The notes: generated by a model not told the origin, from the letters alone. A stretch of 64,000 nucleotides of DNA from CAZWSX01 sp964636985 (GCA_964636985.1 CAZWSX010000007.1:62001-126000), one strand, 5' to 3'; counted from the stretch's first letter, positions 1 through 9,309 are shown. A program made the numbers and translations.

Positions 1-1224
1 ATCGGTGCGGAACAGGGCCGGCTTGATGTAGTAGCCGTTCTTGCCCGACACCGAGGCATCGCCGCCCGATAGGATCGCCTTGCCGCCGCGGGCGATCGTC
101 TCTTGTTGGGCTGCCAAAATGCGGCGCCGTTGCGTCGCGTTGATCACGGCGCCCAGCTGCGTGCCGGCTTCGGCTTGGTAGCCGATCTTGAGTTCCTTGA
201 AGAACTCGGTCTCGGCTTCGATGAAGTCGTCGGCGATCTTCTTGTCGACGAAGATGCGGTGGATCGTGCAGCACGTCTGGCCGAAGTGCTGGTTGGTGTA
301 GCGGCCAATCAGTCGAGCGACGGTTTCCGGATCGGCGTCTCCCAACACGATCGCGGCGCCGTTGCCCCCCATCTCGCGTTTCATTCGCGTGCCGTGCCGG
401 TCGCAGGCTCGCAAGATCGCCTGGCCGACGCCCGGCGAACCGGTGAACGAGATGAATCGCACGCCTGGGTGTTCCGCGATGGCATTGCCTGTGATTTCGC
501 CGCGACCAGGCAGAACGTTGATCACGCCCGGCGGGAAGCCCGCTTCTTCAGCCAACTTGGCGATGTACAGCGCCGACAGCGGCGTATCCTCGGCCGGCTT
601 GATGAGGATCGTGTTGCCCGACAGCAGCGCCGGGAACATGAACCAGGCGGTAAGGACGATTGGGTAGTTCCACGGGATGATCCCCGCGACGACTCCCCAA
701 GGCTCGCGGTACGAGTAGCCTTGCATCCCCTTGCCGATTTGGATGGCGGGACCATCCCCCATCTCGATACGGCGCGCGACCCCGACAAAGTATTCCGCGC
801 AGGCCCGGATCTGCGCGAAGTCCCCTTCGGCTAGTTCCGAAACCTTGCCGCCGTCGCGGATCTCGCAAGCGAGCAGCACGTCGCGATCGCGCTCGCAAAG
901 GTCCACGAGCTTCATGCACAGTTCGATCCGCTTTTCGATCGCCAGGTTGGCCCAGCTCTTCTTGCCTTCGCCATTGAAGGCGCGCTGGGCCGCGGCGACC
1001 GCTTGGGCGACTTCGGCTTCGCCCATCTCGCTGACCGTTGCCAGCACTTCCAGCGAACCTGGGTCGATCGTCTGAAAGGTCGCGTTCATCGATCCAGCAA
1101 TCTGCTTGCCGTCGACGTATCCACCCAAGGGCTTGCCGCCGTTGCGGCAGAATTCAGTAAATTTGTCAGGCGTCTTAAACGCGGCCGCGGTTAACGCGCG
1201 AATCTCGGGAGCTACGGTTGCCAT
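1..1224 (-). CDS. Aldehyde dehydrogenase family protein (C-terminus outside window)
   Basis: NAD(P)-dependent aldehyde oxidation to the carboxylic acid is the expected reaction. 408 residues are present; the usual length is about 490, so the C-terminus lies before base 1. Seen: cofactor-fold motif PWNYP, FTGSPGVGQ, general-base Glu284 in REMGGNG and the nucleophile Cys318 in FGQTCC, so the active site is intact. The ATG is preceded by AAGGA at a suitable distance. The nearest relatives are betaine-aldehyde-type dehydrogenases, but the substrate cannot be told from sequence. It is separated by about 220 bp from the ExbD operon, transcribed in the same direction. Family call is firm; substrate unknown. 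Confidence 0.92.
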   Translation of the reverse strand, partial: MATVAPEIRALTAAAFKTPDKFTEFCRNGGKPLGGYVDGKQIAGSMNATFQTIDPGSLEVLATVSEMGEAEVAQAVAAAQRAFNGEGKKSWANLAIEKRIELCMKLVDLCERDRDVLLACEIRDGGKVSELAEGDFAQIRACAEYFVGVARRIEMGDGPAIQIGKGMQGYSYREPWGVVAGIIPWNYPIVLTAWFMFPALLSGNTILIKPAEDTPLSALYIAKLAEEAGFPPGVINVLPGRGEITGNAIAEHPGVRFISFTGSPGVGQAILRACDRHGTRMKREMGGNGAAIVLGDADPETVARLIGRYTNQHFGQTCCTIHRIFVDKKIADDFIEAETEFFKELKIGYQAEAGTQLGAVINATQRRRILAAQQETIARGGKAILSGGDASVSGKNGYYIKPALFRTD

Positions 1225-1446
1225 AGGTACGGTCCTTTCAGGAGGGCGGACGAGAGGATCTACGGTCGGGATAACGTATGACGACGGCGGGAGCGAAGCT
1301 GAGGCCTGGGGCCGAGTTTGGTCGCCCGCGGGGATAGCTAAGATCATAGCATCCGGCGATGCCGTGGTTCCACCGGTGCAGCCGCCGCCTTCGAACGGCG
1401 GTGGCCAGTCTGCATCAGATCGGCTAAGAATTGCCGGCCAGCGGCG

Positions 1447-2409
1447 TTATCGCAAGACCTTGTCGTCTGCCACATCGAAGGGCGGCAACGACTCCGACGA
1501 CTCCGACCACAGCGGTAGATCGTCGGCGATCTTTCGCTCGTCGTAGGGCTGCTTTCGCCCCATGTTGCGCCACCGCCACCAGGTGGTGATGGCCAGCACC
1601 ACGATCACCGCGATCGCGATCCCGCCGAAGATCGCCATCTCGTTATTGGTCATCTCTTTGGGCTGTTGGAAGTTCGGCCGCTCGACGTACTCGGCGCGTC
1701 CAATCATCAACGGCGCCGCGCGGCGGACATCGAAAGCCGTGTACGCCATCAGCTTGAGGAAATAGCCGGTAAACTTCACTTCGGCGTGGACGTCGGCGCC
1801 GACCGGCACGCCCGGCGGAAGCTCAGGCATCACCACGACATAAGGGAACGACTTCGAATTATCGGTCCATCCCCAAAGCTCGTAGACGTCTTTGATGCCT
1901 TGCGAATTCTCGGGCGCCTCGTACTTCAAGACCCGGCGCACGTGCAGCGATATTCGGACCGGCTTGCCGCGAAACTTGGCGGGGGTTTCGAAAAGCTCCG
2001 AGAAGGCAGGTTCAGGGGCGGCGCGGGCACGCAGGTCAGCCAACGGCTCGGACCGAGACCATGCCATGAGAAGCCAATAAGCAGGCATCTCACGGGCCTT
2101 CAATTCGTCCTTGTCGGTGATCACGCGCATCCGTAGCGCCAGTTCTTCGCGCTGTGCTTCGTCGGTGTCGTTGGGACCGGCGACCACGGTTTCGTTTGGA
2201 GCAGCCTCCGCGGAGGGCGTGCCATCGGGCTTGGCATTGGCCAAGACCGCTTGTTCGTCGGCCGCTGCCTCGTGCTCCAGCCACTTCCAAGTTTGGGGCT
2301 GGCGAGCGCGATCGTAGATCATGCCCAGCAGGGCCAGGAGCACTACCAACGAAAGGACTCGGCTCATCGACATCGAGTTGCCGAACGGACGGGACACATA
2401 GCGTCGCAT
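1447..2409 (-). CDS. Membrane protein of unknown function, last gene of the TolQ/ExbD operon
   Basis: 320 residues from the chosen ATG, which has GAAAGGAC just upstream; the frame is open further but runs back into the preceding exbD. An N-terminal membrane helix lies at about residues 13-30 (VLSLVVLLALLGMIYDRA) and a second near residues 258-280, followed by a basic, acidic-ended cytoplasmic tail. The soluble part between them contains a domain with PVRISLHVRRVL and FPYVVVMPELPPG that looks beta-rich. No family recognised. It follows two ExbD-like genes and a TolQ-like gene in the same direction, so it may be an accessory subunit of that energised complex; this is inference from position only. 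Confidence 0.7.
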   Translation of the reverse strand: MRRYVSRPFGNSMSMSRVLSLVVLLALLGMIYDRARQPQTWKWLEHEAAADEQAVLANAKPDGTPSAEAAPNETVVAGPNDTDEAQREELALRMRVITDKDELKAREMPAYWLLMAWSRSEPLADLRARAAPEPAFSELFETPAKFRGKPVRISLHVRRVLKYEAPENSQGIKDVYELWGWTDNSKSFPYVVVMPELPPGVPVGADVHAEVKFTGYFLKLMAYTAFDVRRAAPLMIGRAEYVERPNFQQPKEMTNNEMAIFGGIAIAVIVVLAITTWWRWRNMGRKQPYDERKIADDLPLWSESSESLPPFDVADDKVLR

Positions 2410-2476
2410 CGAATCAGTCCTTTCGCGTTGGTCCTTTCGTATCTTCCCTGCAAGCTGGCAAACTGCGTTACTGCCC

Positions 2477-3007
2477 CTAGCCGCCATCCAACTGCTGAGA
2501 TGGAGGGAGGTCGACAAACGAGATGTTCGAAAGCGTCTCGCCGCTGGACGTCTTTTGCTTCGTGCAAACGTCGAGAATTCGCATCACGTACTCATACGGC
2601 AATCGGCCGTCGACGACCAGTTGTACACGATCGAAGGCGCCACTCTGAGGATCGAACATCGCCGCAAGCTTCTGCGACAGGATGTTAAGGTTCGCTTCGG
2701 TGAGTGAACCTTGGAAGACCGGCAATTGGCGGTTGCCGAAATCGACTTGCACCAATTGGCCTTCGCGATTTCCCAGCACGTACAAGTCCAACGCAGGCAA
2801 AACCATATCGGTTGTAGTGGTGGCCTGTGCCGTTGCGCCCTGGCTGGTTAGTGCCGTAGGCGGCGGCATGTGGAGTTGGAGATGGCTTTCGATGGGAGCA
2901 GGGCGGAACGTAAGGATAAAAAATGCCAGCAACTGGAACGCCATATCCAGCATGGCGGCGAGATTGATATCTACGCTCGCGCTTCCGCGACGTTTACGTC
3001 GACGCAT
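2477..3007 (-). CDS. ExbD/TolR-like biopolymer transport protein (second copy)
   Basis: 176 residues. Basic N-terminus MRRRKRRGS, then a single membrane helix at about residues 14-36 (AMLDMAFQLLAFFIL) with the Asp that in ExbD/TolR takes part in proton coupling, then a periplasmic domain. ExbD/TolR proteins work with a TolQ/ExbB channel to convert proton motive force into work at the outer membrane. Its ATG follows the stop of the upstream exbD paralogue by one base, and its 3' end lies about 70 bp from the next gene, so all are probably co-transcribed. The two ExbD copies differ greatly outside the helix, suggesting a heteromeric complex. Confidence 0.88.
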   Translation of the reverse strand: MRRRKRRGSASVDINLAAMLDMAFQLLAFFILTFRPAPIESHLQLHMPPPTALTSQGATAQATTTTDMVLPALDLYVLGNREGQLVQVDFGNRQLPVFQGSLTEANLNILSQKLAAMFDPQSGAFDRVQLVVDGRLPYEYVMRILDVCTKQKTSSGETLSNISFVDLPPSQQLDGG

Positions 3008-3008
3008 G

Positions 3009-3470
3009 TTAGCCTCCCTCCCCGCTCTGGCGCGATAACACGCTGAGCGCGAAACTGCGGAAGCCGTGATCCTGGCAGATCTTAATCAGCTTGCTGACCG
3101 CTTCGTAACGCGTCCCCTTGTCGGCCCGTATCACGATGGGAATTTCTGCCATGTTCACATCGGGATTTTTGGCTATGGCGGGGCGTAATCTAAGCCTCGC
3201 AACCTCCTCGGCCACGTGCGAATTGGGATCCACTTCGTGGCCGTATGCCATCACCTTGCCGTCGGCCATGATGTTGAACATCAAGGGCTCGACTTCACCT
3301 TTGTAGTTAAGCGGGCGAGCCGATCCCAAAACCGGGAGCTGCAGCGATAGATCCATCGCCGCCCCCTTGAAGTTGATCACGAGCATAAAGAACGTGATCA
3401 GCTGAAAAACCATGTCGAGGATGGGCGTCAGATTTGGATCTGCCCCCTCGCTGCTACTTTGTCCAGACAT
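3009..3470 (-). CDS. ExbD/TolR-like biopolymer transport protein (first copy)
   Basis: 153 residues from MSGQSSSEG; an AGGAGG lies about 8 bases before this ATG, so the in-frame start six codons upstream was rejected. One membrane helix near residues 12-34 (ILDMVFQLITFFMLVINF) carries the conserved Asp of ExbD/TolR. The C-terminal periplasmic part contains IPIVIRADKGTRYEAVSKL, which matches the usual ExbD fold (VxIxADxxxxYxxV). Lies between the TolQ-like gene (39 bp upstream) and a second ExbD copy (1 bp downstream). Family assignment is secure; the transported substrate is unknown. Confidence 0.92.
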   Translation of the reverse strand: MSGQSSSEGADPNLTPILDMVFQLITFFMLVINFKGAAMDLSLQLPVLGSARPLNYKGEVEPLMFNIMADGKVMAYGHEVDPNSHVAEEVARLRLRPAIAKNPDVNMAEIPIVIRADKGTRYEAVSKLIKICQDHGFRSFALSVLSRQSGEGG

Positions 3471-3509
3471 GCGAAAGCCCTCCTTCAACTAAAGCGTTGA
3501 TCGAAAAGC

Positions 3510-4313
3510 CTAAGCAGGCGCGCCGCCCGACTTGCGATAGCTGGAGTGGACACGGCGGATGAACTCCTCGGCCATCGTCAGGGCCTGGACGCTCAACACC
3601 GACACGCGGTTCTTAAAGAGGGCGAAGAAAAAGATAGCGGGCACCGACAGCGCGACACCCTCGAACGTGATCACAAGAGCTTCCGAAATACCGCCGGCCA
3701 CTTCACTCGCTTTGAGCTGCGTTTCCGACATGGCGATCACGGAGAAGCTCGAAATCATACCTTTAAGCGTTCCCAGCAGCCCGATCATAGGGCCGAGCGA
3801 GCCAATCACGGCCAGCATGCTGATCCGCTTTTCCATTTGAACGGTGATCGCTTCGCCCAGGCGGTCCATCGCTTCGCGAGCTTCGGACAGCCCCGACGAC
3901 AACGCCGGAATGCCTGCGGCAACCAGCTGCGCCAGTTCGTTGTCCTGCTCTTTAGCGGAACGATAGATGCCTTGATAATCCTTTGCCTCGAGGAGTCTTT
4001 CCCACTCCCTCAGTTGAGCCTTGGGCGTGATCACTTCCTCACGCAACTCCAAGAACAATTGGATAATGAGCGCGACGAAGTAAATCGAAATGATGAACAA
4101 CAAGGCGCCGATCCAGCCCGAGGTCTTGATGATCCAGGTCAGATAGGAAGTTGGGGCTTTTGCGGGCGTCCCCGTAGCACCACCAGCGCCATCACCCTCG
4201 GCCGTGGGAGCAGCGTGCGCCGACGGGGCCGCCGCCTGAAATCCGACATTGATGCAGAGGAAAAAGAGCAACACGGCCATCGAGATGGCCACGATCGACT
4301 TGTGCTTAGACAT
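3510..4313 (-). CDS. MotA/TolQ/ExbB proton channel family protein
   Basis: 267 residues. A signal-like helix (residues about 7-34, ending SAHA) precedes a linker of small residues. Three membrane helices follow: residues about 57-88, then two in the conserved C-terminal block with GSLGPMIGLLGTLKGMI and SVPAIFFFALFKN. This is the classic MotA_ExbB arrangement. The protein forms the proton-conducting ring that houses the ExbD dimer. It is the first gene of a four-gene operon (TolQ-like, ExbD, ExbD, unknown) with a good promoter about 100 bp upstream. The extra N-terminal signal/linker is common in planctomycete ExbB homologues. Confidence 0.93.
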   Translation of the reverse strand: MSKHKSIVAISMAVLLFFLCINVGFQAAAPSAHAAPTAEGDGAGGATGTPAKAPTSYLTWIIKTSGWIGALLFIISIYFVALIIQLFLELREEVITPKAQLREWERLLEAKDYQGIYRSAKEQDNELAQLVAAGIPALSSGLSEAREAMDRLGEAITVQMEKRISMLAVIGSLGPMIGLLGTLKGMISSFSVIAMSETQLKASEVAGGISEALVITFEGVALSVPAIFFFALFKNRVSVLSVQALTMAEEFIRRVHSSYRKSGGAPA

Positions 4314-4413
4314 TCCAATTTCCCAGAAAAGGGTGTTCGCGACACAGCTGGCGAGCGCCTCTGTTCATAGCGCATCGCATCGCGAATAGTACCCCTGATT
4401 CTTCTTCGCTTTC

Positions 4414-4443
4414 AGTATAGCGTCGTGAAGGGATTTTTGGCAA
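4414..4443 (-). promoter_or_regulatory. Sigma70-like promoter for the TolQ/ExbD operon
   Basis: On the minus strand TTGCCA and TATACT are separated by 18 bp, ending about 100 bp upstream of the TolQ-like ATG. Both boxes are close to the vegetative consensus, and the position fits the first gene of the operon. Prediction from sequence alone. Confidence 0.45.
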
Positions 4444-4624
4444 AGATTGTCCCGAAAAACGCTCCGAATGCGGATTCGGCGTCCGCAACCGGACGGTTGG
4501 GGGCCGTTTGTGGCGCCCTAGGCGTTCTATTCCGAACGTACTGATCGTCGCTTGCAAGGGCCTTGTGGTTTTGGCTGGTGGCTAGGTCGATCCAGGCCTG
4601 GTCCTTTGTCACAGCTAACTTTTG

Positions 4625-4655
4625 GGTGGCACTGGCGTCCTAAAGACGCCAGTGT
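4625..4655 (+). repeat. Dispersed hairpin repeat, copy 1
   Basis: Perfect 10-bp inverted repeat CACTGGCGTC / GACGCCAGTG with loop CTAAA, preceded by GGGTGG. The same 31-nt unit, with one mismatch, is present on the minus strand near 21146-21176. It lies about 50 bp beyond the 3' end of the cytochrome-domain gene and could also act as an mRNA 3' end structure, but no T-tract follows. Confidence 0.8.
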
Positions 4656-4703
4656 GCGTACGAGAAAACATTGCGAACCCGAACATTTGGTTTTGACAAA
4701 ACA

Positions 4704-7553
4704 CTAATCCACATGCGCAAACTCGTTGGTCAACAGCAGCACCTGGGCAATCTGTTGCCACGGGTCGAGTTGCGAATCGAGCGCCTGTTCCGAGCACTGG
4801 CGAATGAACTCGACGGCAACGGTCGATTCTTCGCCGCTGGGCTCGCGACCCAATGCGGCACGATAGATCGCCGCCACCCTTTGCGGTGGATCGGTGACGG
4901 CAGCAACGTCGGGACGGCTAGCCAGTGCGAAGGCTTGATTGACGACGAACGGCGAATTCATCATGAACAGCGATTGCTGCGGAACGGTAGTTCGAGCACG
5001 TCGCGGAGCGCTTTGATCGGGGCTCGCCAGGTCGAAAACACGGAACAAGTTCGGCAGGTCCTGGCGATCGATCGTGGCGTACAGAGTTCGTCGTCGTTCG
5101 TCGGCGTTGCCAATTTCGAATCCTCGCCCGCCGATCCGGGAGTCGAGACGCCCGGAACTTGCGAGCATGGAATCGCGGAGGGCCTCCCATTCCAATCGTT
5201 TTCGCAAGGCTCGATGCCACAAGCGATTCTCCGGGTCGACGGCCGCGCCATCCGGCCGTGCAGCACTGCTTTGGCGATAGGTTTGCGAGAGGACGAGCGC
5301 CCGGTGGAGCGACTTGATCGACCAATCGGTTTCCAGCATCCCGGCCGCCAGGTAATCGAGTAGCTCGGCGTGAACAGGACGTTCGGTCCGAATGCCAAAA
5401 TCGCTCGGCGTGTTGACGAGTGCTTCGCCAAACAAGTGCATCCACATGCGGTTGACGAAAACGCGTCGCGTAAGCGGATTGTCAGTTGCGGTGATGGCTT
5501 CGGCCAGATCGAGTCGCCCGCCGCCGTGCGGGAACGGCTGACGTTCGTTGCCAGCGACCACGAGTAAGAATCGCCGCGGCACTTCCGGCCCCGGCCGACC
5601 GGGATTGCCTCGCAAGAACACCCGCGGATTGAACGGCCCGTTTTCCTTAAGGACCATCGCTCGCGGAGGCGCCTCGGGCGAACTCGCCTCGAACGCCGCC
5701 ACTTCCTTGCGAAGGGCATCCAGCTGATTGCGCTCATCGCGCCGCAAGTACGCGCGGGTGTTGTCCTTGTTGAAGCCGCTCGGGCTTTCGGGTGCCACCA
5801 GGGCCATCGCCCAGGCCCGCTGAGGTTCCGGAAGTTGCGAGACAGCATCGTTGTTGCCGCCAGCGGCTTTCCACGCATTCCAAGCGTCGACCATCAGCTT
5901 GCCATACAACCGCGGAATGTCGTGCTTCGCGGTGACTGTCTCCGTCCCTAAGACCGCTTTGAGCAATGGATTGCATTGCCCAGCCACCAGACCGTCGGGC
6001 AACTGCTTCCACTTCTCGATCACGGCGGGAGCTTTTTCGGCGAATTCCCCACTGGGAATACTGACCGTTTCGGCCCACAGCCCCCACATCGCATCGTCGG
6101 CTTTAACGCGCGGCTGCAGGTACTCGCGCCAGCGGCGCAGAATCGGCTCGCGAATCTGATCCGGCTTGAGCAACAAAAACGAAAGCTGCGCCAGAACGTC
6201 CGGGGCAGGGAGGTCGTGGACTCGAATCAAATAATCGGCGACGTTCTTACGTGTGGTCTCGACGGTGTCGTTGTATCGTTCGTTCAGGTAGGCATCGACT
6301 TTGCTCTTACGCTGGTCGAGTTCGGCCTTGAACTTGAGATACGCCTCGTTGTTCTCGGCATTGCCGATCAACGGAAGGTCCGTCGTTTCGGGCTCCCCGC
6401 TGCCGGCAAAAACGCCGTAGAGCGAGTAGTAGTCCTCCGACGGAATGCCGTCGTACTTGTGATCGTGGCAGCGTGCACACGCGACGGTAATCCCCATCAA
6501 GCCGCGAGTAACGACGTCGATCTGGTCGTCCAAATCGTCGTTGCGGTTGTTGAACTTGCGCCCGACGGTCAAAAAGCCCAGCGCAGCGAGCGACTTGTTC
6601 TCAGAACTGGTTTGATCATAGGGCAGCAAGTCGGCCGCCAACTGCTCGCGCACGAATTGGTTGTAAGGCCGATCGGCGTTGAACGAATCGACCACGTAGT
6701 CGCGATAGGTGTAGGCGTACGGATAGCGGCGATCGTTGGTGAAGGCGTAGCCGCGGGTGTCGCCGTAGCGAGCCACGTCGAGCCAGTGCCGCGCCCAACG
6801 TTGCCCGTAGGTGGGCGAGGCGAGCAATCGCTCGACCAACTGCTCGTAGGCCAACGGGGAGGCATCGGCGACAAACGCCTTCACCTCCTCGGCCGATGGC
6901 GGCAGGCCGAGCAAGTCGAACGAAAGGCGGCGGATCAACGTCGCCCGATCAGCTTCAGCCGACGGTTTCAGATTCGCGGCTTCGAGTTTCGCCAGGATAA
7001 ACTGGTCGACCGCATTGGCTGGCCAGCTTTGGTCTTGCACTTCGGGAACGCGCTGCGATTGGACGGCCTGAAACGCCCAGTGGTTGCTGCGATGTTCCAT
7101 GGCCCGTTCGACAATCGAAGCGACCTTCACCGCAGGTCCAGTGCTGGGGAAGACGGCTCCTTCGCGAATCCACTTTTCGAGAGCAGCCACCTCGTCGCTC
7201 GACAGCTTGGTGTCGGGCGGCATGTGCAGGTCCCCATCGTGGCGAACCGCCTTCACAATCAGGCTCTCGTCAGGCGAACCGGGGACAATCGCTTTCGTTC
7301 CGGAAACGCCGCCGGCAAGCATCGGTTCGCGGGCGTCAACGCGGAAACCGCTTTCCTGTTTTTCAGGACCGTGGCACTTAAGGCAGTGATTCACCAGAAG
7401 CGGCCGAATCGATTGTTCGAAATGACGCTCAGAATCGGGCGAGTCCGCCAGGGCGAGGGGTGCCAAGATCGTGAAAAACGTCACGGACAGGGGCGCCAAG
7501 CAGGCACGCTGCGGTAGGGACGCGACTTGGCGTAGGAACAAAAAGTGGAGCAT
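4704..7553 (-). CDS. Planctomycete cytochrome C / DUF1549 / DUF1553 domain protein
   Basis: 949 residues, exported (hydrophobic stretch to about residue 36 ending LALA). Order of domains: a PSD1-type haem-c domain with CLKCH at residues 57-61; a second CxxCH (CARCH) further on within DUF1549, which begins near NHWAFQ with the LLGLPPS motif; and C-terminal DUF1553 with NPLTRRVFVNRMW and PSDFGIR. This architecture is extremely expanded in Planctomycetes and is thought to act in periplasmic degradation of complex carbohydrates; the reaction is not established. Transcribed alone, with no close upstream partner, although such genes are often paired with a DUF1501 protein, which is absent here. Confidence 0.95.
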   Translation of the reverse strand: MLHFLFLRQVASLPQRACLAPLSVTFFTILAPLALADSPDSERHFEQSIRPLLVNHCLKCHGPEKQESGFRVDAREPMLAGGVSGTKAIVPGSPDESLIVKAVRHDGDLHMPPDTKLSSDEVAALEKWIREGAVFPSTGPAVKVASIVERAMEHRSNHWAFQAVQSQRVPEVQDQSWPANAVDQFILAKLEAANLKPSAEADRATLIRRLSFDLLGLPPSAEEVKAFVADASPLAYEQLVERLLASPTYGQRWARHWLDVARYGDTRGYAFTNDRRYPYAYTYRDYVVDSFNADRPYNQFVREQLAADLLPYDQTSSENKSLAALGFLTVGRKFNNRNDDLDDQIDVVTRGLMGITVACARCHDHKYDGIPSEDYYSLYGVFAGSGEPETTDLPLIGNAENNEAYLKFKAELDQRKSKVDAYLNERYNDTVETTRKNVADYLIRVHDLPAPDVLAQLSFLLLKPDQIREPILRRWREYLQPRVKADDAMWGLWAETVSIPSGEFAEKAPAVIEKWKQLPDGLVAGQCNPLLKAVLGTETVTAKHDIPRLYGKLMVDAWNAWKAAGGNNDAVSQLPEPQRAWAMALVAPESPSGFNKDNTRAYLRRDERNQLDALRKEVAAFEASSPEAPPRAMVLKENGPFNPRVFLRGNPGRPGPEVPRRFLLVVAGNERQPFPHGGGRLDLAEAITATDNPLTRRVFVNRMWMHLFGEALVNTPSDFGIRTERPVHAELLDYLAAGMLETDWSIKSLHRALVLSQTYRQSSAARPDGAAVDPENRLWHRALRKRLEWEALRDSMLASSGRLDSRIGGRGFEIGNADERRRTLYATIDRQDLPNLFRVFDLASPDQSAPRRARTTVPQQSLFMMNSPFVVNQAFALASRPDVAAVTDPPQRVAAIYRAALGREPSGEESTVAVEFIRQCSEQALDSQLDPWQQIAQVLLLTNEFAHVD

Positions 7554-7989
7554 GGACGGAAGCTGGAAGGTGGGAGACGCCCGGTACTGCCGGAAGTCGA
7601 AGCTGGCGGGTGGCGCTCCGAGTGATCGGAGGCCCTGTCGTCATTAGAATCGACCCCCCGACCCGGCTCAACCGCGATGAATCGCCGATAACGGCAGAAT
7701 CGTTGCGGATGCAGGCATTTTTTCGCTAAAGACCCCTTCCGTGGAGAGAATTGTTTCGAGGATCAGCAAGCAACATGCGAAAAGATCGTCTATCGACGAT
7801 GAAATGTGCGACGGTTGAACACGTCGACGGGCATTCGCGCACCGGGAGCGTTCGACGCGCACAAAACTTTTCACAAGAAAATTCAGTGAATTGCGGATTC
7901 AATCGCGTTTGCGTTGCCCCAAAAACGGAATTGCGTCCTACCATAGAACAGCGGCAACGGTTTGCCAAATCTGTACTCCGGGATGAGTG
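7554..7989. other. Divergent intergenic region, no gene seen
   Basis: 436 bp between two divergently transcribed exported proteins. Contains AT-richer stretches suitable for promoters, but no box pair was convincing and the overlapping short frames have no protein-like features. Confidence 0.5.
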
Positions 7990-9309
7990 ATGATGCCAAT
8001 ACGATGGCGACAACCCGTTAGCCAACCAATCAACGCCGGAGCTATTCCGTGGTTGAGCACGGTAGTGTTGTTGGCCTTGAGCGGCTGCCTAGGCTTGGCC
8101 ATTTCTGCTCCGGTCTGCGGTCAAGAGAACGCTCCGACCGAATCATCCACCGTTTCGATCGAACAGCCCAAAGAGCCCGCAGTCAAAGACAACACAGTCA
8201 AAAACGACACAGTCAAAGAGGACACAGCCAATGAAGTCGCTCCGGCTAAGGATGTCGACGAACTGCTGACTCGTTGGGTCCATGCAATTCGTGTTGGCGA
8301 CGCGCGTGAACTGCGCGTGCTGGTCGATTGGGAGAACATCTTCGAACAAGCGACCGTCGGCCATGCGGCTGCCTTTACGCCGAAAGCGATCTTCAGACGT
8401 TCGTTCCTCAACGCAGCCAATCGAGGAGAGCCGCTCCAGTTTTGCGCTCGAGAGGTCGCCCGCGGCGGTAACTATCGCCTGCTGCGTCGCGACGAAACGT
8501 CGGCGATCTTTCGACTGATCTACGCCGACGGGACCATGAACTACCATCGCTTGATGTTCGACGCGAAGGCTTCGCCCGTAAAAGTGTCCGATCTGGAAAT
8601 CGCTCTCACAGGCGAGCCCCTCTCGCAAGTGTTCCGTCGCAACTTCGAACGCGTGGTCAAACCCGACGAAGACCTGTTCGATGGGCCTTTCGATCGCACG
8701 TTGCTGCAAGGCGTCCGTCTATTGCAAGAGATGTCTCAGTCGCTTCACGAAGGGAAGGGGAGCGATACTTGGGACCTGTTCGACGAACTCCCTGACGTGT
8801 TCCAACGCGACAAAGGGGCACTGCTGCTGCGGATTCAAGCCGCGCGCGAACTGCGCGACAACGATCGTTTGGCCGCGGCGTGCGACGCCTACTGCGAACG
8901 GTTCCCCGATGCAAAGTTCGCCGCGTTTGCAAAGCTTTGTGCTTGCCTGATTCGGGACGATGCTCCGGGTTCCCGCGCCGCGCTCGACGCGATTCCAGAA
9001 CCCTACTCGTCCGATCCGTATATCGATGTGGTCCGCGCCGAGATCCTGTTGGACGAGGGGGATTTGCCGGCTGCCCGGAAGGCTGCCGAACGAGCCGCGG
9101 CCGATCCGGCCGGCGCGCCCTTTGGTTCGTGGGCGATGCTGAGCGTTCAGATGCGCTCCGCCGAGTTCGAAGCAGCGGTCGCCACCGCGGCACGCCTGGT
9201 GGGCGATGTCGGCAAGGCGAGTGTCGACCAGCGTCTCAATAAAGAGGACGCCGCGGCATTCCGCGCTTCGGCAGCTTATCAAGAGTGGATGACCCACCGC
9301 GCTCCTTAG
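7990..9309 (+). CDS. Exported or lipid-anchored protein of unknown function with TPR-like C-terminus
   Basis: About 439 residues from ATG-ATG (a GTG codon just upstream is also possible). The N-terminal helix (VVLLALSGC) fits either a signal peptide or a lipobox LSGC. A low-complexity linker follows, encoded by a threefold 15-bp tandem repeat. The middle region is unfamiliar. The C-terminal third (AARKAAERAAADPA and neighbouring helices) has the size and small-residue pattern of tetratricopeptide repeats, which would imply protein-protein contacts. First of three exported proteins transcribed in the same direction. No family recognised. Confidence 0.7.
   Translation: MMPIRWRQPVSQPINAGAIPWLSTVVLLALSGCLGLAISAPVCGQENAPTESSTVSIEQPKEPAVKDNTVKNDTVKEDTANEVAPAKDVDELLTRWVHAIRVGDARELRVLVDWENIFEQATVGHAAAFTPKAIFRRSFLNAANRGEPLQFCAREVARGGNYRLLRRDETSAIFRLIYADGTMNYHRLMFDAKASPVKVSDLEIALTGEPLSQVFRRNFERVVKPDEDLFDGPFDRTLLQGVRLLQEMSQSLHEGKGSDTWDLFDELPDVFQRDKGALLLRIQAARELRDNDRLAAACDAYCERFPDAKFAAFAKLCACLIRDDAPGSRAALDAIPEPYSSDPYIDVVRAEILLDEGDLPAARKAAERAAADPAGAPFGSWAMLSVQMRSAEFEAAVATAARLVGDVGKASVDQRLNKEDAAAFRASAAYQEWMTHRAP
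8182..8226 (+). repeat. Three tandem 15-bp repeats inside a coding region
   Basis: Three near-identical units of the form GTCAAAGACAACACA encode VKDNT-VKNDT-VKEDT in a charged linker just after the signal sequence. In-frame copy number change would lengthen or shorten the linker by five residues without disrupting the protein. Confidence 0.85.

Larger units (their letters stand above)
4314..4703. other. Intergenic region without a gene (promoter plus dispersed hairpin)
   Basis: 390 bp between the starts of the TolQ operon and the 3' end of the cytochrome-domain gene. It contains the TTGCCA-N18-TATACT promoter and the hairpin at 4630-4654. Short antisense reading frames here have no recognisable features. 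Confidence 0.6.

Noticed and set aside
5976..7517. 513-codon plus-strand frame
   Set aside because: It is antisense to the cytochrome-domain gene, whose frame has clear domains; the long antisense frame results from high-GC codon use.
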